DNA from: Methylobacterium sp. WL1
Lineage (GTDB): Bacteria > Pseudomonadota > Alphaproteobacteria > Rhizobiales > Beijerinckiaceae
Assembly: GCF_008000895.1 (NCBI RefSeq)
Contig: NZ_CP042823.1
Location: 3,885,001 to 3,949,000, forward strand
Direction of reading: 5' to 3'
Length of the DNA stretch: 64,000 nt
In this document: positions 27,568 through 36,099 of the stretch, piece after piece
How positions within the stretch are numbered: position 1 is the stretch's first letter
Layout of the letters: each line of letters opens with the position of its first letter
Notes under the pieces: generated by a model
Told to the model about the DNA's origin: nothing
What the model saw: the letters and a program-made list of their open reading frames with translations, nothing else
Database searches by the model: none
Position numbers and translations under genes: made by a program

Positions 27568-28791
27568 GTGGCTCAAGGAACCGGAGTGCGCCGCCATGCG
27601 TGCGGCATCTGGACGGCCTGGACGGAGGCTGCGGCGGCCCCTGAGGCTGTCTCCGAGATCGCGCGGGCGATCGGTACCCCGGCCCTGTCCCAGATCGTCG
27701 CCTTCTTCTCGCACGATTACGACCCCGAAATCCTGGCTGCCGCCATGGAGAGGCAGTTCCCCGGCGTCCCGGTCGCGGGCTGCTCGATGTCGGGGGGCAT
27801 CGCTCCGGCGGGCGGCCTCAATCGCGGCCTCGTCGTGATCGCCTTCCCGTCCGAGCGCTTCCGCATCGTCTCGACCGTGCTCGACGCCATCGACCACCTC
27901 GATGTCGAACGCACCGCCTCAGCTGTGCGTGCCCTGCGCCGGACCCTCGATCCGCCAGTGTCCTCCCGCGAAGCCGAAGCGCCCGCCGTCGATCGCTGCT
28001 TCGCCCTGTCGCTGATCGATGGGCTCGCCAACGCGGAGGAGACGGTGGTCTCGGCCATCGCCTGGGCACTCGACGGCATCCCGATCGTCGGCGGTTCGGC
28101 GGGCGACGACCTGCGCTTCCGGGACGCGGTGCTGCTGCATGGCGGCCGGATCCACCGTAACGCCGCGGTGCTGGTACTGGTCGAGACGGATTTCCCGTTC
28201 GAGATCTTCAAGAGCGACAATTTCGAACCGACCGGGACCAAGTTCGTCGTCACCGCCTCGGACAGCGAGCGGCGCACCGTCCACGAACTCAACGCCGAGC
28301 CGGCGGCGCGGGAATACGCCATGGCGATCGGCCTCGATCCCGAGGGCCTTTCGCCGATGAGCTTTGCCGCCTACCCGCTCGCCGTGAAGGTCGGCGGCGA
28401 GTATTTCTGCCGCTCGATCCGCCGCATGAACGAGGACGGCTCGCTGAGCTTCTTCTGCGCCATCGACGAGGGCGTGGTGCTGACGCTGGCTGAGCCGCGG
28501 GACATCGTGGCCTCGACCCGGACCGAGCTGGCCCGCCTCGACACGGTGGTGGGCGGCGTAGACCTGATCATCGGCTTCGAATGCGTCCTGCGCCGGCTCG
28601 ATGCCGAGAGCCGGCAGGTGGGCCACGGCATCGCCGACCTGTACCGCCGCTACAACGTCGTCGGCTTCGAGACCTTCGGCGAGCAGTACCGGGCGATGCA
28701 CCTCAACCAGACCTTCACGGGCATCGCGATCGGCAAGGGGCTGACCCGGGGCACGGAGCCCAGCGGCCCGCCGGTCCCGGCCGGATCATGA
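27568..28791 (+). CDS. FIST-domain sensor protein (NosP-like)
   Basis: About 407 aa with FIST_N then FIST_C sensory domains (VAGCSMSGGIAPAGG, DGIPIVGGSAGDDLRF, FCRSIRRMNEDGSLSFFCAIDEGVVL, and a C-terminal ARL...VDLIIGFECVLRR segment). FIST proteins bind small ligands; the NosP subgroup binds heme and nitric oxide and is usually encoded beside a histidine kinase or a c-di-GMP enzyme. I choose GTG 27568 because a GAGGGGG run precedes it; the frame is open further upstream without support. Its TGA overlaps the kinase ATG (ATGA), implying coupled synthesis. Confidence 0.82.
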   Translation: MAQGTGVRRHACGIWTAWTEAAAAPEAVSEIARAIGTPALSQIVAFFSHDYDPEILAAAMERQFPGVPVAGCSMSGGIAPAGGLNRGLVVIAFPSERFRIVSTVLDAIDHLDVERTASAVRALRRTLDPPVSSREAEAPAVDRCFALSLIDGLANAEETVVSAIAWALDGIPIVGGSAGDDLRFRDAVLLHGGRIHRNAAVLVLVETDFPFEIFKSDNFEPTGTKFVVTASDSERRTVHELNAEPAAREYAMAIGLDPEGLSPMSFAAYPLAVKVGGEYFCRSIRRMNEDGSLSFFCAIDEGVVLTLAEPRDIVASTRTELARLDTVVGGVDLIIGFECVLRRLDAESRQVGHGIADLYRRYNVVGFETFGEQYRAMHLNQTFTGIAIGKGLTRGTEPSGPPVPAGS

Positions 28792-30134
28792 CCCTGCACC
28801 CGGGCGGGCTCGAGACCGACGCCTCCCTGCGCCGGCGGATCGAGAAGCTGGAGCGGATCAACGCCGCGCTGATGTCTCACGTCGAGCGCAGCATGGACCA
28901 GCGCGGCAGCGCCTACTCGCTGTTCCAGACCGCGATCATGCTGGAGGGCCGCGTCCGCACCCGCACCGAGGAGCTGACCGGTCTGATGCACCGCCTGGAG
29001 CGCTCGAACGAGGCCCTGGCGGCGGCCAAGGAGGAGGCCGAGACCGCCAACCGCTCCAAGACCCGGTTCCTGGCGGCGGCGAGCCACGACCTGCTGCAGC
29101 CGGTAAACGCGGCCCGCCTGTCGATCTCGACCCTGGACGACCTGCCGCTGCCGCCCGAGGCGCGCACCATTGCGGGCCGGGTGGAGCGGGGCCTCCAGAC
29201 GATCGAGGACCTGATCAAGACGCTCCTGGACATCTCGAAGCTCGATGCCGGCATCGTCCGGCCGCAGTTGCAGCCGGTCTTCCTGCCCGACCTGCTGGCC
29301 GAGCTGGCGGGGAGCTTCAAGCCGTTCGCGGAGCGCAAGGGCCTGCGGCTCGCCGTGCGCTGCCCGGACCTCACGGTCACCAGCGACGTGATGCTGCTCC
29401 AGCGCATCGTCCAGAACCTGGTCTCCAACGCCATCCGCTACACCGGCGCGGGCGGCATCGTGCTCGCGGCGCGGCTCGCCGCCGGCGGAGTCCGGGTGGA
29501 TGTGTTCGATACCGGCTGCGGCATCGCCGCTGAGGAGCGCGACCTGGTCTTCGAGGAGTTCTTCCGGGGCGGCACCCGGACCGGCGCCGCGGAGGAGCCG
29601 GGCCTCGGCCTCGGCCTGTCGATCGTGCGGCGCATGGCCCAGGCGCTGGATCATCCTTTGACCCTGGCCTCGCGGCCCGGCCACGGCACCCGGGTGACCC
29701 TGGGCCTGCCGCTGAGCCCGATCCCGGCCGCCATCGCGCCGCCGGCCCCCGGGGTGACCCGCCTCTCGGGCGCCCACGTCCTGGCGGTGGAGAACGACGC
29801 CACAACGGCCGACGCCTTGGCACGCCTGCTGCAGAACTGGGACGCCCGGGTCTCGACCTTCCGGGATTTGGCCGGGGTCCGCGCCGCCATGCAGGCCGGA
29901 GCCCCGCGGCCCGACATCCTGGTCCTCGACTACCACCTCGACGACGATGCCTGCGGGCTCGACGTCGCCGCGTACCTGAATGACCTCTACGGCGAGGCGC
30001 TGCCGGTGATCGTCACAACCGCCGACCATTCCCGCGAGGTCGAGGCGAAGGTTGCGCGGTCCGGCGCGGAGTTGCTGCGCAAGCCGATCAAGCCCGCGCA
30101 GCTGCGCGCGCTCCTGACCTACATGCTCGCCTGA
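28788..30134 (+). CDS. Hybrid histidine kinase/response regulator (NahK-like)
   Basis: Soluble kinase of 448 aa: N-terminal coiled coil (to ~95), HisKA with phospho-His100 in AAASHDLLQPVNAARL, the form seen in NahK/ErcS'-type kinases, HATPase with N box NLVSNAIRYT, G boxes DTGCGIA and GLGLGLSIV, then a C-terminal receiver whose phosphoacceptor is Asp381 (LVLDYHLDDD). No transmembrane segment, so sensing probably depends on the coupled FIST protein. By analogy with NosP-NahK it may control a phosphorelay affecting biofilm or c-di-GMP; that is inference. Confidence 0.88.
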   Translation: MTLHPGGLETDASLRRRIEKLERINAALMSHVERSMDQRGSAYSLFQTAIMLEGRVRTRTEELTGLMHRLERSNEALAAAKEEAETANRSKTRFLAAASHDLLQPVNAARLSISTLDDLPLPPEARTIAGRVERGLQTIEDLIKTLLDISKLDAGIVRPQLQPVFLPDLLAELAGSFKPFAERKGLRLAVRCPDLTVTSDVMLLQRIVQNLVSNAIRYTGAGGIVLAARLAAGGVRVDVFDTGCGIAAEERDLVFEEFFRGGTRTGAAEEPGLGLGLSIVRRMAQALDHPLTLASRPGHGTRVTLGLPLSPIPAAIAPPAPGVTRLSGAHVLAVENDATTADALARLLQNWDARVSTFRDLAGVRAAMQAGAPRPDILVLDYHLDDDACGLDVAAYLNDLYGEALPVIVTTADHSREVEAKVARSGAELLRKPIKPAQLRALLTYMLA

Positions 30135-30304
30135 TGCATAGCCGGGCGAACAATCCCGCCGCGCCGTGACATAGGACACACCACGGCCCTCGACGCTGTG
30201 CCGCGGCTGCGCGAGAGGGAACCGGCATCCGCGGTGCATCCGCGCCCGGATCTCCCCCCGCAACCGACGTCGCCGGCCCTCCGGGACGCCGCAGGAGCGC
30301 GCGC

Positions 30305-31699
30305 ATGGCGCAGGTCCCGGCCGGTACAGGCGTCCCCGCCCAGCACGACGGCCTGCCGCCGCGGGAGCGCGTCCTGGCGATGGCGGCGATCGGGCTGGCC
30401 ATGACCATGGCGGTCCTCGACGGGGCCATCGTCAACGTGGCCTTGCCCGTGATGGCGAAGGACCTGGCGGTGAAGCCCGCCGACGCGATCTTCGTGGTCA
30501 ACGCCTACCAGATCGCCGTGACGGCGAGCCTCCTGCCCTTCGCATCGCTCGGCGACATCTTCGGCTTCCGCCGGGTCTACCTGCCGGGGCTCGCAGTGTT
30601 CGTCGCGGCGTCGCTGGCCTGCGCGCTGGCGCCGAGCCTGCCCTTGCTGATTGCGGGGCGCATCGTCCAGGGGCTCGGCGCCGCGGCGATCATGAGCGTC
30701 AACATCGGCTTCGTGCGGTTCATCTATCCGCACCGGATGATCGGCCAGGGGGTCGCCAACGTCGCCCTGGTGGTGGCGGTGGCCTCGGCGGCGGGGCCAA
30801 CCGTGGCGGCCGCGATCCTGTCCGTGGCGAGCTGGCCCTGGCTGTTCCTGGTCAACGTCCCGGTGGGGCTGCTCGCCCTGGCGGTGGCCACGCGCACCCT
30901 GCCGGCGACCCCGGCCAGCGGGCGGCGCTTCGACCTGGTGAGCGCGGTGCTCAACGCGCTGACCTTCGGCCTGCTGATCATCGGCATCGACGGGCTCGGC
31001 GACCCCGAGGGCCAAGCGATCGCCGTCGCCGAACTTGTCGGCGCCCTGGTGATCGGCACCGTGTTCGTGCGGCGCCAGATCCGGCTGCCCGCCCCGCTGC
31101 TCCCGGTGGACCTCCTGCGGATCCCCGCCTTCGCCCTGTCGATGGCGACCTCGGTGGCCTCCTTCTGCGCCCAGATGGTGTCCTACGTGGCGCTGCCGTT
31201 CTACTTCCAGGATGTGCTGCACCTCTCCAGCACCCAGACCGGCTTCCTGCTCACCCCCTGGCCGATCGCGGTGGCCGCGATGGCGCCGATCTCGGGGCGC
31301 CTGGCCGACCGCTACCCGCCCGGGCTGCTCGGCGGCATCGGCCTCGCCATGCTGGCGGCCGGCCTCGTCGGCGTGACGCTGTTGCCCGAGTCGCCCGCCA
31401 CCCTCGACATCGTCTGGCGCCTGACCCTGTGCGGGCTCGGCTTCGGCCTGTTCCAGTCGCCCAACAACAAGGTGATCGTCACTTCGGCGCCTCGGGAGCG
31501 CGCCGGCGGGGCAAGCGGCATGCAGTCGACGGCCCGCCTCACCGGGCAGTCGCTCGGCGCCGCCCTCGTGGCGGTGATCTTCGGGCTGACCCACGGGCTG
31601 GGCGCCGAACGGGCCGTGACCCTCTCGCTCTCCTGCGCGGTGGCGCTCGCCGCAATCGGCGGCTGCGCCAGCGTCCTGCGGCGGGGTAAGGGCGGTTAG
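30305..31699 (+). CDS. DHA2-family MFS drug/solute exporter
   Basis: 464 aa, about 12-14 membrane helices. Motif A-like LGDIFGFRRVYLPG after helix 2 and LDGAIVNVALPVM in helix 1 are typical of the DHA2 (EmrB/QacA) group. AGGAG upstream of ATG 30305. No membrane-fusion partner (EmrA) is adjacent. Substrate unknown. Confidence 0.87.
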   Translation: MAQVPAGTGVPAQHDGLPPRERVLAMAAIGLAMTMAVLDGAIVNVALPVMAKDLAVKPADAIFVVNAYQIAVTASLLPFASLGDIFGFRRVYLPGLAVFVAASLACALAPSLPLLIAGRIVQGLGAAAIMSVNIGFVRFIYPHRMIGQGVANVALVVAVASAAGPTVAAAILSVASWPWLFLVNVPVGLLALAVATRTLPATPASGRRFDLVSAVLNALTFGLLIIGIDGLGDPEGQAIAVAELVGALVIGTVFVRRQIRLPAPLLPVDLLRIPAFALSMATSVASFCAQMVSYVALPFYFQDVLHLSSTQTGFLLTPWPIAVAAMAPISGRLADRYPPGLLGGIGLAMLAAGLVGVTLLPESPATLDIVWRLTLCGLGFGLFQSPNNKVIVTSAPRERAGGASGMQSTARLTGQSLGAALVAVIFGLTHGLGAERAVTLSLSCAVALAAIGGCASVLRRGKGG

Positions 31700-31783
31700 G
31701 CGAGCCCGGTATGCCACCGACCGGCCTGGCGCGCGTTGGGCCGAGATCCACAACCCGTGTTCCAAGCCCCGGAGTCTCCGCCC

Positions 31784-32581
31784 ATGGACCTCGACCTCAC
31801 CGGCAAGAAGGCCCTCGTCACCGGCTCGACCGGCGGCATCGGCTACGCCATCGCCAAGGAGCTCTGCGACCTCGGCGCGGAGGTCGGCGTCAACGGCCGC
31901 ACCGTCGAGCGGGTCGAAGCGGCGCTGACCAAGCTGCGCGGCGAGACCAAGGCCGGCCGCGCCTTCGCGGCACCGGGCGACGTGGCCACCGCCGAAGGGG
32001 TCGATGCTCTCGTCCGGGGGCTGCCCGTGGTCGACATCCTGGTCAACAACACCGGGATCTTCGAGCCGAAGCCGTTCTTCGAGATCCCGGACGCGGACTG
32101 GCAGCGCTTCTACGACGTGAACGTGATGAGCGGCGTGCGCCTGTCGCGTGCCTACGCCCCGGCCATGGCCGAGCGCGGCTGGGGCCGCGTGATCTTCATC
32201 TCGAGCGAGTCGGGCATCAACACGCCGACCGAGATGGTCCATTACGGGATGACGAAGACCGCGCAGCTCGCGATCTCTCGGGGCCTGGCGCAGACCGTCG
32301 CCGGCACCGGCGTGACGGTCAACAGCGTGCTGCCCGGGCCGACCCTGTCGGAAGGCGTCGCCGAGTTCATGAAGCAGATGGCCGGTGGGGCGGCCGACGC
32401 CGACCTCGACGCGATGGGCCGCGCCTTCGTGGCCGAGCATCGCCCGTCGTCGCTGATCAAGCGCCTTGCCACGGTGGAGGAGGTTGCGAACCTCGTCGCC
32501 TATCTCTGCAGCCCGGCAGCGAGCGCCACGACGGGCGCTGCGCTGCGGGTGGATGGCGGTGTCCTGCAAGGTCTCGCGTAG
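31784..32581 (+). CDS. Short-chain dehydrogenase/reductase
   Basis: 265 aa classical SDR: TGSTGGIG cofactor loop at residues 12-19, NNTG motif, catalytic Ser in FISSESG and YGMTK for Tyr-x-x-x-Lys. Arg after the Gly-rich loop (NGRTVERV) suggests NADP(H) preference. GGAG before ATG 31784. Related to 3-oxoacyl-ACP reductase-like enzymes; substrate unknown. Convergent with the SWIB gene across a double hairpin. Confidence 0.88.
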   Translation: MDLDLTGKKALVTGSTGGIGYAIAKELCDLGAEVGVNGRTVERVEAALTKLRGETKAGRAFAAPGDVATAEGVDALVRGLPVVDILVNNTGIFEPKPFFEIPDADWQRFYDVNVMSGVRLSRAYAPAMAERGWGRVIFISSESGINTPTEMVHYGMTKTAQLAISRGLAQTVAGTGVTVNSVLPGPTLSEGVAEFMKQMAGGAADADLDAMGRAFVAEHRPSSLIKRLATVEEVANLVAYLCSPAASATTGAALRVDGGVLQGLA

Positions 32582-32609
32582 ACCGCATCGAGCGAAACGG
32601 TCTTCGGCT

Positions 32610-32666
32610 CGGGGCCGTCGGGCCCCGTTCGATCGAGAGCCACCGGTCCGGCGAAGGCGCCGGACC
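32610..32666. terminator. Paired hairpins between convergent genes
   Basis: Two stem-loops between the SDR and SWIB genes: CGGGGCC/GGCCCCG (32610-32627) with a 4-nt loop, and GGTCCGGCG/CGCCGGACC (32645-32666) with a 4-nt loop. Likely a bidirectional terminator. Confidence 0.6.
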
Positions 32667-32679
32667 CGGACTTAGACGA

Positions 32680-33051
32680 TCAAGACTTCAGGTGAGCCGC
32701 GAGGTGCTTGTTCATCTCGAACATGGAGCACTTGTCCTTGCCGAAGACCTTCTTGAGCTTGTCGTCGGCCAGGATCTCGCGCTTGTTCTCGGGGTTCTGC
32801 AGGTTGTGCTTCTTGATGTAGTCCCACACCTTGCTGACCACCTCGCCGCGGGGCAACGGATCGGTGCCGACGATCGCGCCGAGATCGGCAGACGGCTTCA
32901 GCGGCTGCTGCAGGGCGTTCGGCTTCGCGCCGGCGGCCTTGGTGGCGGCGGGTTTGGCAGCCTTCGCGGGCGCGGCCTTGGCGGCCTTCGGCTCGTCGGC
33001 CTTCGTGGTCTTGGCCGCCTTCGGCGCAGCCTTCTCGGTCTTCGTGGCCAT
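32680..33051 (-). CDS. SWIB/MDM2 domain protein with histone H1-like tail
   Basis: 123 aa. Residues ~1-45 are a Lys/Ala/Pro-rich tail (MATKTEKAAPKAAKTTKADE) resembling bacterial H1-like proteins; residues ~50-123 form a SWIB domain (PLPRGEVVSKVWDYIKKHNL, REILADDKLKKVFGKD, FEMNKHLAAHL). AGGAAG upstream of ATG 33051. Small SWIB proteins are found in Rhizobiales and Chlamydia; a nucleoid or DNA-topology role is suspected but unproven. Confidence 0.9.
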   Translation of the reverse strand: MATKTEKAAPKAAKTTKADEPKAAKAAPAKAAKPAATKAAGAKPNALQQPLKPSADLGAIVGTDPLPRGEVVSKVWDYIKKHNLQNPENKREILADDKLKKVFGKDKCSMFEMNKHLAAHLKS

Positions 33052-33295
33052 AAACTTCCTCCGGTTCTCGGGCCGCAGGCCGGGGCATGAGCGCCCCACG
33101 GCCGAGCCAGCATAGCAGCAACTAAGCGGTGCCGCCGCCGTTCCAAGGGGAAATCGCCTTCGCGGGGGGCTCATCCACAGGGCAGGCGCGGAAATCCACA
33201 CCGGAAGCCGCCGATCTGCACCGCCGCGAAGAACATTCCGTCGAACCCGCGCGCTCGAAACCTGCTCTTAACGATCAGGCCCGAGAAATACAGTC

Positions 33296-33418
33296 ATGTT
33301 TACCCCGGTTCTCGCGCTCGCGCTGCTGCTCGCCACCGGGCTCGTGCTCGGTCTTGGTCTCGGTATCCGGGCCGAGCCGGTCTCGTCCGGCCTGGAACCG
33401 CAACGCTGGCTGGTTTGA
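33296..33418 (+). CDS. Possible small membrane protein
   Basis: 40-codon ORF encoding one hydrophobic helix (VLALALLLATGLVLGLGLGI) followed by a short polar tail ending in WLV. ATG 33296; ribosome site weak. It ends 51 bp before the DUF2721 gene on the same strand. Could be a genuine micropeptide or chance in GC-rich DNA. Confidence 0.35.
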   Translation: MFTPVLALALLLATGLVLGLGLGIRAEPVSSGLEPQRWLV

Positions 33419-33468
33419 CGGCGCACGGGATTGCCGTGCCGGGCCGCCGGGTCCATGGGCCCGCGAGC

Positions 33469-33954
33469 ATGATCGATCCCATCACATCCACCACCCTGGA
33501 AAGCACCGCCCACGTCGTCCAGGTGGCGCTGAGCCCGGTCTTCCTGCTGTCCGGGCTAGCGACGCTGCTCAACGTCTTCGGTGCCCGGCTCGCGCGGGTG
33601 GCCGACCAGGCCGAGCGCGTGTCGACGCTGCTGGCTGGAGCCGGCGAGGCCGAGCGGATCATCCTGGGTCAGCGGCTCGACCGGCTTCATACGCGCTCGC
33701 TGGCGCTGGACGCGGCGGTGTTCCTGGCCGCGCTCGGCGGCGTCGCGACCTGCGGCTCGGTGCTGACGCTGTTCGTCGGCGCCCTGCGCGACAGCACGGT
33801 GGCGAGCCTGCTGTTCGGCCTGTTCGGGACCGCGATCCTGTGCACGCTTTGCGCGCTCATCGCGTTCGGCTTCGAGATGCTGCTGGCCAGCCGCTCGGTC
33901 CGGGACCGGATCAACCAGCGCCGGGCCGATGCCGGGATGTTGGCGGATCTCTGA
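33469..33954 (+). CDS. DUF2721 family membrane protein
   Basis: 161 aa with three predicted helices (VVQVALSPVFLLSGLATLLNVF; AVFLAALGGVATCGSVLTLF; LLFGLFGTAILCTLCALIAFGFEM) and the DUF2721 basic loop (GARLARVADQAERV). ATG 33469 (MIDPITS) fits the family start. Function unknown. Confidence 0.85.
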   Translation: MIDPITSTTLESTAHVVQVALSPVFLLSGLATLLNVFGARLARVADQAERVSTLLAGAGEAERIILGQRLDRLHTRSLALDAAVFLAALGGVATCGSVLTLFVGALRDSTVASLLFGLFGTAILCTLCALIAFGFEMLLASRSVRDRINQRRADAGMLADL

Positions 33955-34039
33955 GCCACCGGAACCCGCTCCCGCCCCGGCGTTTAGTGACCAGGGCCGG
34001 CGGCACGTCCGGCCAGGTCCGCGTAACCCGGGAGTCACC

Positions 34040-34474
34040 ATGCCGACGGATCTGCCCACCGAGCGTCCCGTGAGAAAGACGGGCTCCCTGGAGCTCGATC
34101 CCACCGGCGAGGGCATCGCCATCGACGAGACCGCCCGCCTGATCGCCTCGAACAAGGTCGAGGGCACGGCGGTGTACGACCGCGAGGGAAAGCACCTCGG
34201 GGCAGTGTACAACTTCATGGTGGATAAGGTCACCGGCCAGGTCGCCTACGCGGTGCTGGCCTTCGGGGGCTTCCTCGGGCTCGGCGAGAACCACCACCCC
34301 CTACCCTGGAAGGCACTGACCTACAGCACCGAACTCGGCGGCTACGTGGTCGACATCGATCCGGGCAACCTCGCCGGCGCACCGAGCCACGGCCCGGGCG
34401 AGGACGCCTTCGCCGACCCGAACTACCGCGGCAAGATCGAGGATTATTACGGCGTGCGCGCGCCAACGCTGTGA
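34040..34474 (+). CDS. PRC-barrel domain protein
   Basis: 144 aa. The PRC-barrel runs from about residue 34 (LIASNKVEGTAVYDREGKHL) through VDKVTGQVAYAVLAFGGFLG to LPWKALTY. These small beta-barrels often serve as stress-related or protein-binding modules. GGGAG before ATG 34040. A second PRC-barrel gene lies 0.9 kb downstream. Confidence 0.88.
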   Translation: MPTDLPTERPVRKTGSLELDPTGEGIAIDETARLIASNKVEGTAVYDREGKHLGAVYNFMVDKVTGQVAYAVLAFGGFLGLGENHHPLPWKALTYSTELGGYVVDIDPGNLAGAPSHGPGEDAFADPNYRGKIEDYYGVRAPTL

Positions 34475-34558
34475 GCGCAGGGCGCGGGCCATCGACTCTC
34501 CACCGGGACGCCTCGTGCCCGCACGGGCTTTTGCCGCCGGCACCCTTGCGGACCGCGA

Positions 34559-34592
34559 CGGGCCACCTCTCCCGCACGGGAGAGGTGGCCCG
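34559..34592. terminator. Strong perfect hairpin
   Basis: 15-bp perfect arms CGGGCCACCTCTCCC/GGGAGAGGTGGCCCG with a 4-nt GCAC loop, between the convergent PRC-barrel and lipoprotein genes. A bidirectional terminator or a REP-type unit; sequences of this CTCTCCC-GGGAGAG form recur in Rhizobiales intergenic DNA (recollection). Confidence 0.6.
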
Positions 34593-34635
34593 CGCCCATC
34601 ACGACTAGCGCCGCGCCCGCTTCCGGTTACGGTCC

Positions 34636-35037
34636 TCAGAACTTCCCGCCGAGGCCGACGCTGCCGCCGGGCGACAGCATGGGGCCCATCGAGTTGCTGC
34701 CCGCGCCGCCAGCGGCGTTGCCGCCCTCGATGTCCTCGCGCCGGATCCGGCGTTCCCCGGCATTGGCCGATTGCGTCGCGCCGCCGGCGCTGCGCGGGAT
34801 CGCCAGCTGCTTCGTCGGAGCGGTCTGGAGCGGCTGCCCGTCGGCATCGACCCCGGCGTTGCGGGCCTCGCGGTTGGGCAGGGAGCCGCGCAGCGAGGGC
34901 GGCAGCCCGACCTCGGTTTCCGGCATCACGCCGCCCCCGCCGCCGAGCGCCTGACAGCCGGCCACCAGGCTGGCCAGGGCGGCGCAGAGCGCGAGGCCGC
35001 GCGCAGTGGCACAGACCGACGAGGGGAGGGTCGACAT
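34636..35037 (-). CDS. Hypothetical lipoprotein
   Basis: 133 aa. A lipoprotein signal peptide with lipobox LVAGC (GLALCAALASLVAGC) gives lipidation at about Cys27. The mature part is Gly- and polar-rich (GSVGLGGKF at the end) with no recognised domain. GAGGA before ATG 35037. The 314-bp gap 35038-35351 upstream holds no supported feature beyond likely divergent promoters. Confidence 0.65.
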   Translation of the reverse strand: MSTLPSSVCATARGLALCAALASLVAGCQALGGGGGVMPETEVGLPPSLRGSLPNREARNAGVDADGQPLQTAPTKQLAIPRSAGGATQSANAGERRIRREDIEGGNAAGGAGSNSMGPMLSPGGSVGLGGKF

Positions 35038-35351
35038 CGTGTAGTCCTCGCAAGGGGCCGCGGTGGTCTCCGCAGCTCGCAAAAGCTTATCGTCGGCTGT
35101 CTACGCTCGGGTTGCGGCGAAAACCAGACACATGCGCGCCAGCACCCGTCGCGCGCGTCCGGGAGGGCGTCCGGATCGGACCGGCGCGGAACTTGCCGGC
35201 TGGCCCCAACGGTCCATAACTTCGCCCAGGTCCTTCGGCAGGGTGCTGTCCGCAGGCGGGGTCGCGCCGACGGCGGGCCCGAACCCGGCCGATACGGTCG
35301 CGGTCTTGCCGGCGCGTCGGCCCGACCCGGCCCTTCCTCAGAGGACGCAGC

Positions 35352-36099
35352 GTGTTCAGAACCAACCGGATGATCGCGGCCGTGACGCTCGCCTTGTGGG
35401 CGTCGGGCGTTGCGGCGCAGGCCCCGGCCCCGGGGGCGATGGCGCAGCATCCGGTCGACCCCGACGCAGGGCCCACCCGCCGCGCAAACGCCGCCCGCCG
35501 CCCCTCCGGTGCCTGCTGCCCGCCTTTGCACCCTGCGCCCCAGCAGCGGCGCCGCCACCTGGGGCGCCGACCACCTCCACCACGCCGGGAGCGCCGTCGA
35601 ACGCGGCGCAGCAGCAGGGGACCCCGGCCACGGTGCTGGACACCCAGGATTACGAGAGCCTGCTCGGCCGCAGCGTGCGCAGCGCCGGCGGCGACGAGCT
35701 GGGGCGCGTCATCGACATCATCATCGACAAGGACGGGCATCCCCGGGCGGCCATCATCGATTTCGGCGGATTCCTGGGTGTCGGCACCCGCAAGATCGCC
35801 GTCGATTGGCGCGCCCTGCGCTTCACCCCCGATGGCAACAAAGAGCGCAAGCTGTCCGTCGCGCTGAGCCGCAACCAGGTCCGGGTGTCGCCCGAATACA
35901 AGGCCGGCGAGCCGATCGTCGTGCTCGGCCCGGCGAGCCCGGCCGCCCCCGTGCCCGAGGGCGAGCAGGCGACGAGCGCGGCCCCGCCGGTCAATCCCGC
36001 CGCCCCGGTCGTGTCTGCGCCAACCGTTCCGGCTCCGTCGGTCCCGACGCCGTCCGCCCCGCTTCCCGCCACCCTCCGGAAAAGGCCCCGGATAAGTGA
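35352..36099 (+). pseudogene. Exported PRC-barrel protein with multiple frameshifts
   Basis: GTG 35352 (GAGGA 7 nt upstream) opens with a signal peptide (MIAAVTLALWASGVAAQAP). The reading then changes frame twice inside a Pro/Ala linker (about 35460-35480 and 35510-35540), the PRC-barrel follows in a third frame (DYESLLGRSVRSAGGDELGR, then FGGFLGVGTRKIAVDW, to ~35870), and a final shift near 36070 reaches PEKAPDK and TGA 36097-36099. Each segment is protein-like and follows the previous one in order, so the parent gene is one ~245-aa periplasmic PRC-barrel protein. Confidence 0.65.

Noticed and set aside
30119..32569. 816-codon open frame on the minus strand opposite the MFS and SDR genes
   Set aside because: Mirror of two well-supported plus-strand genes in high-GC DNA; composition (His/Arg/Gly/Asp-rich) is typical of antisense frames and no domain is visible.
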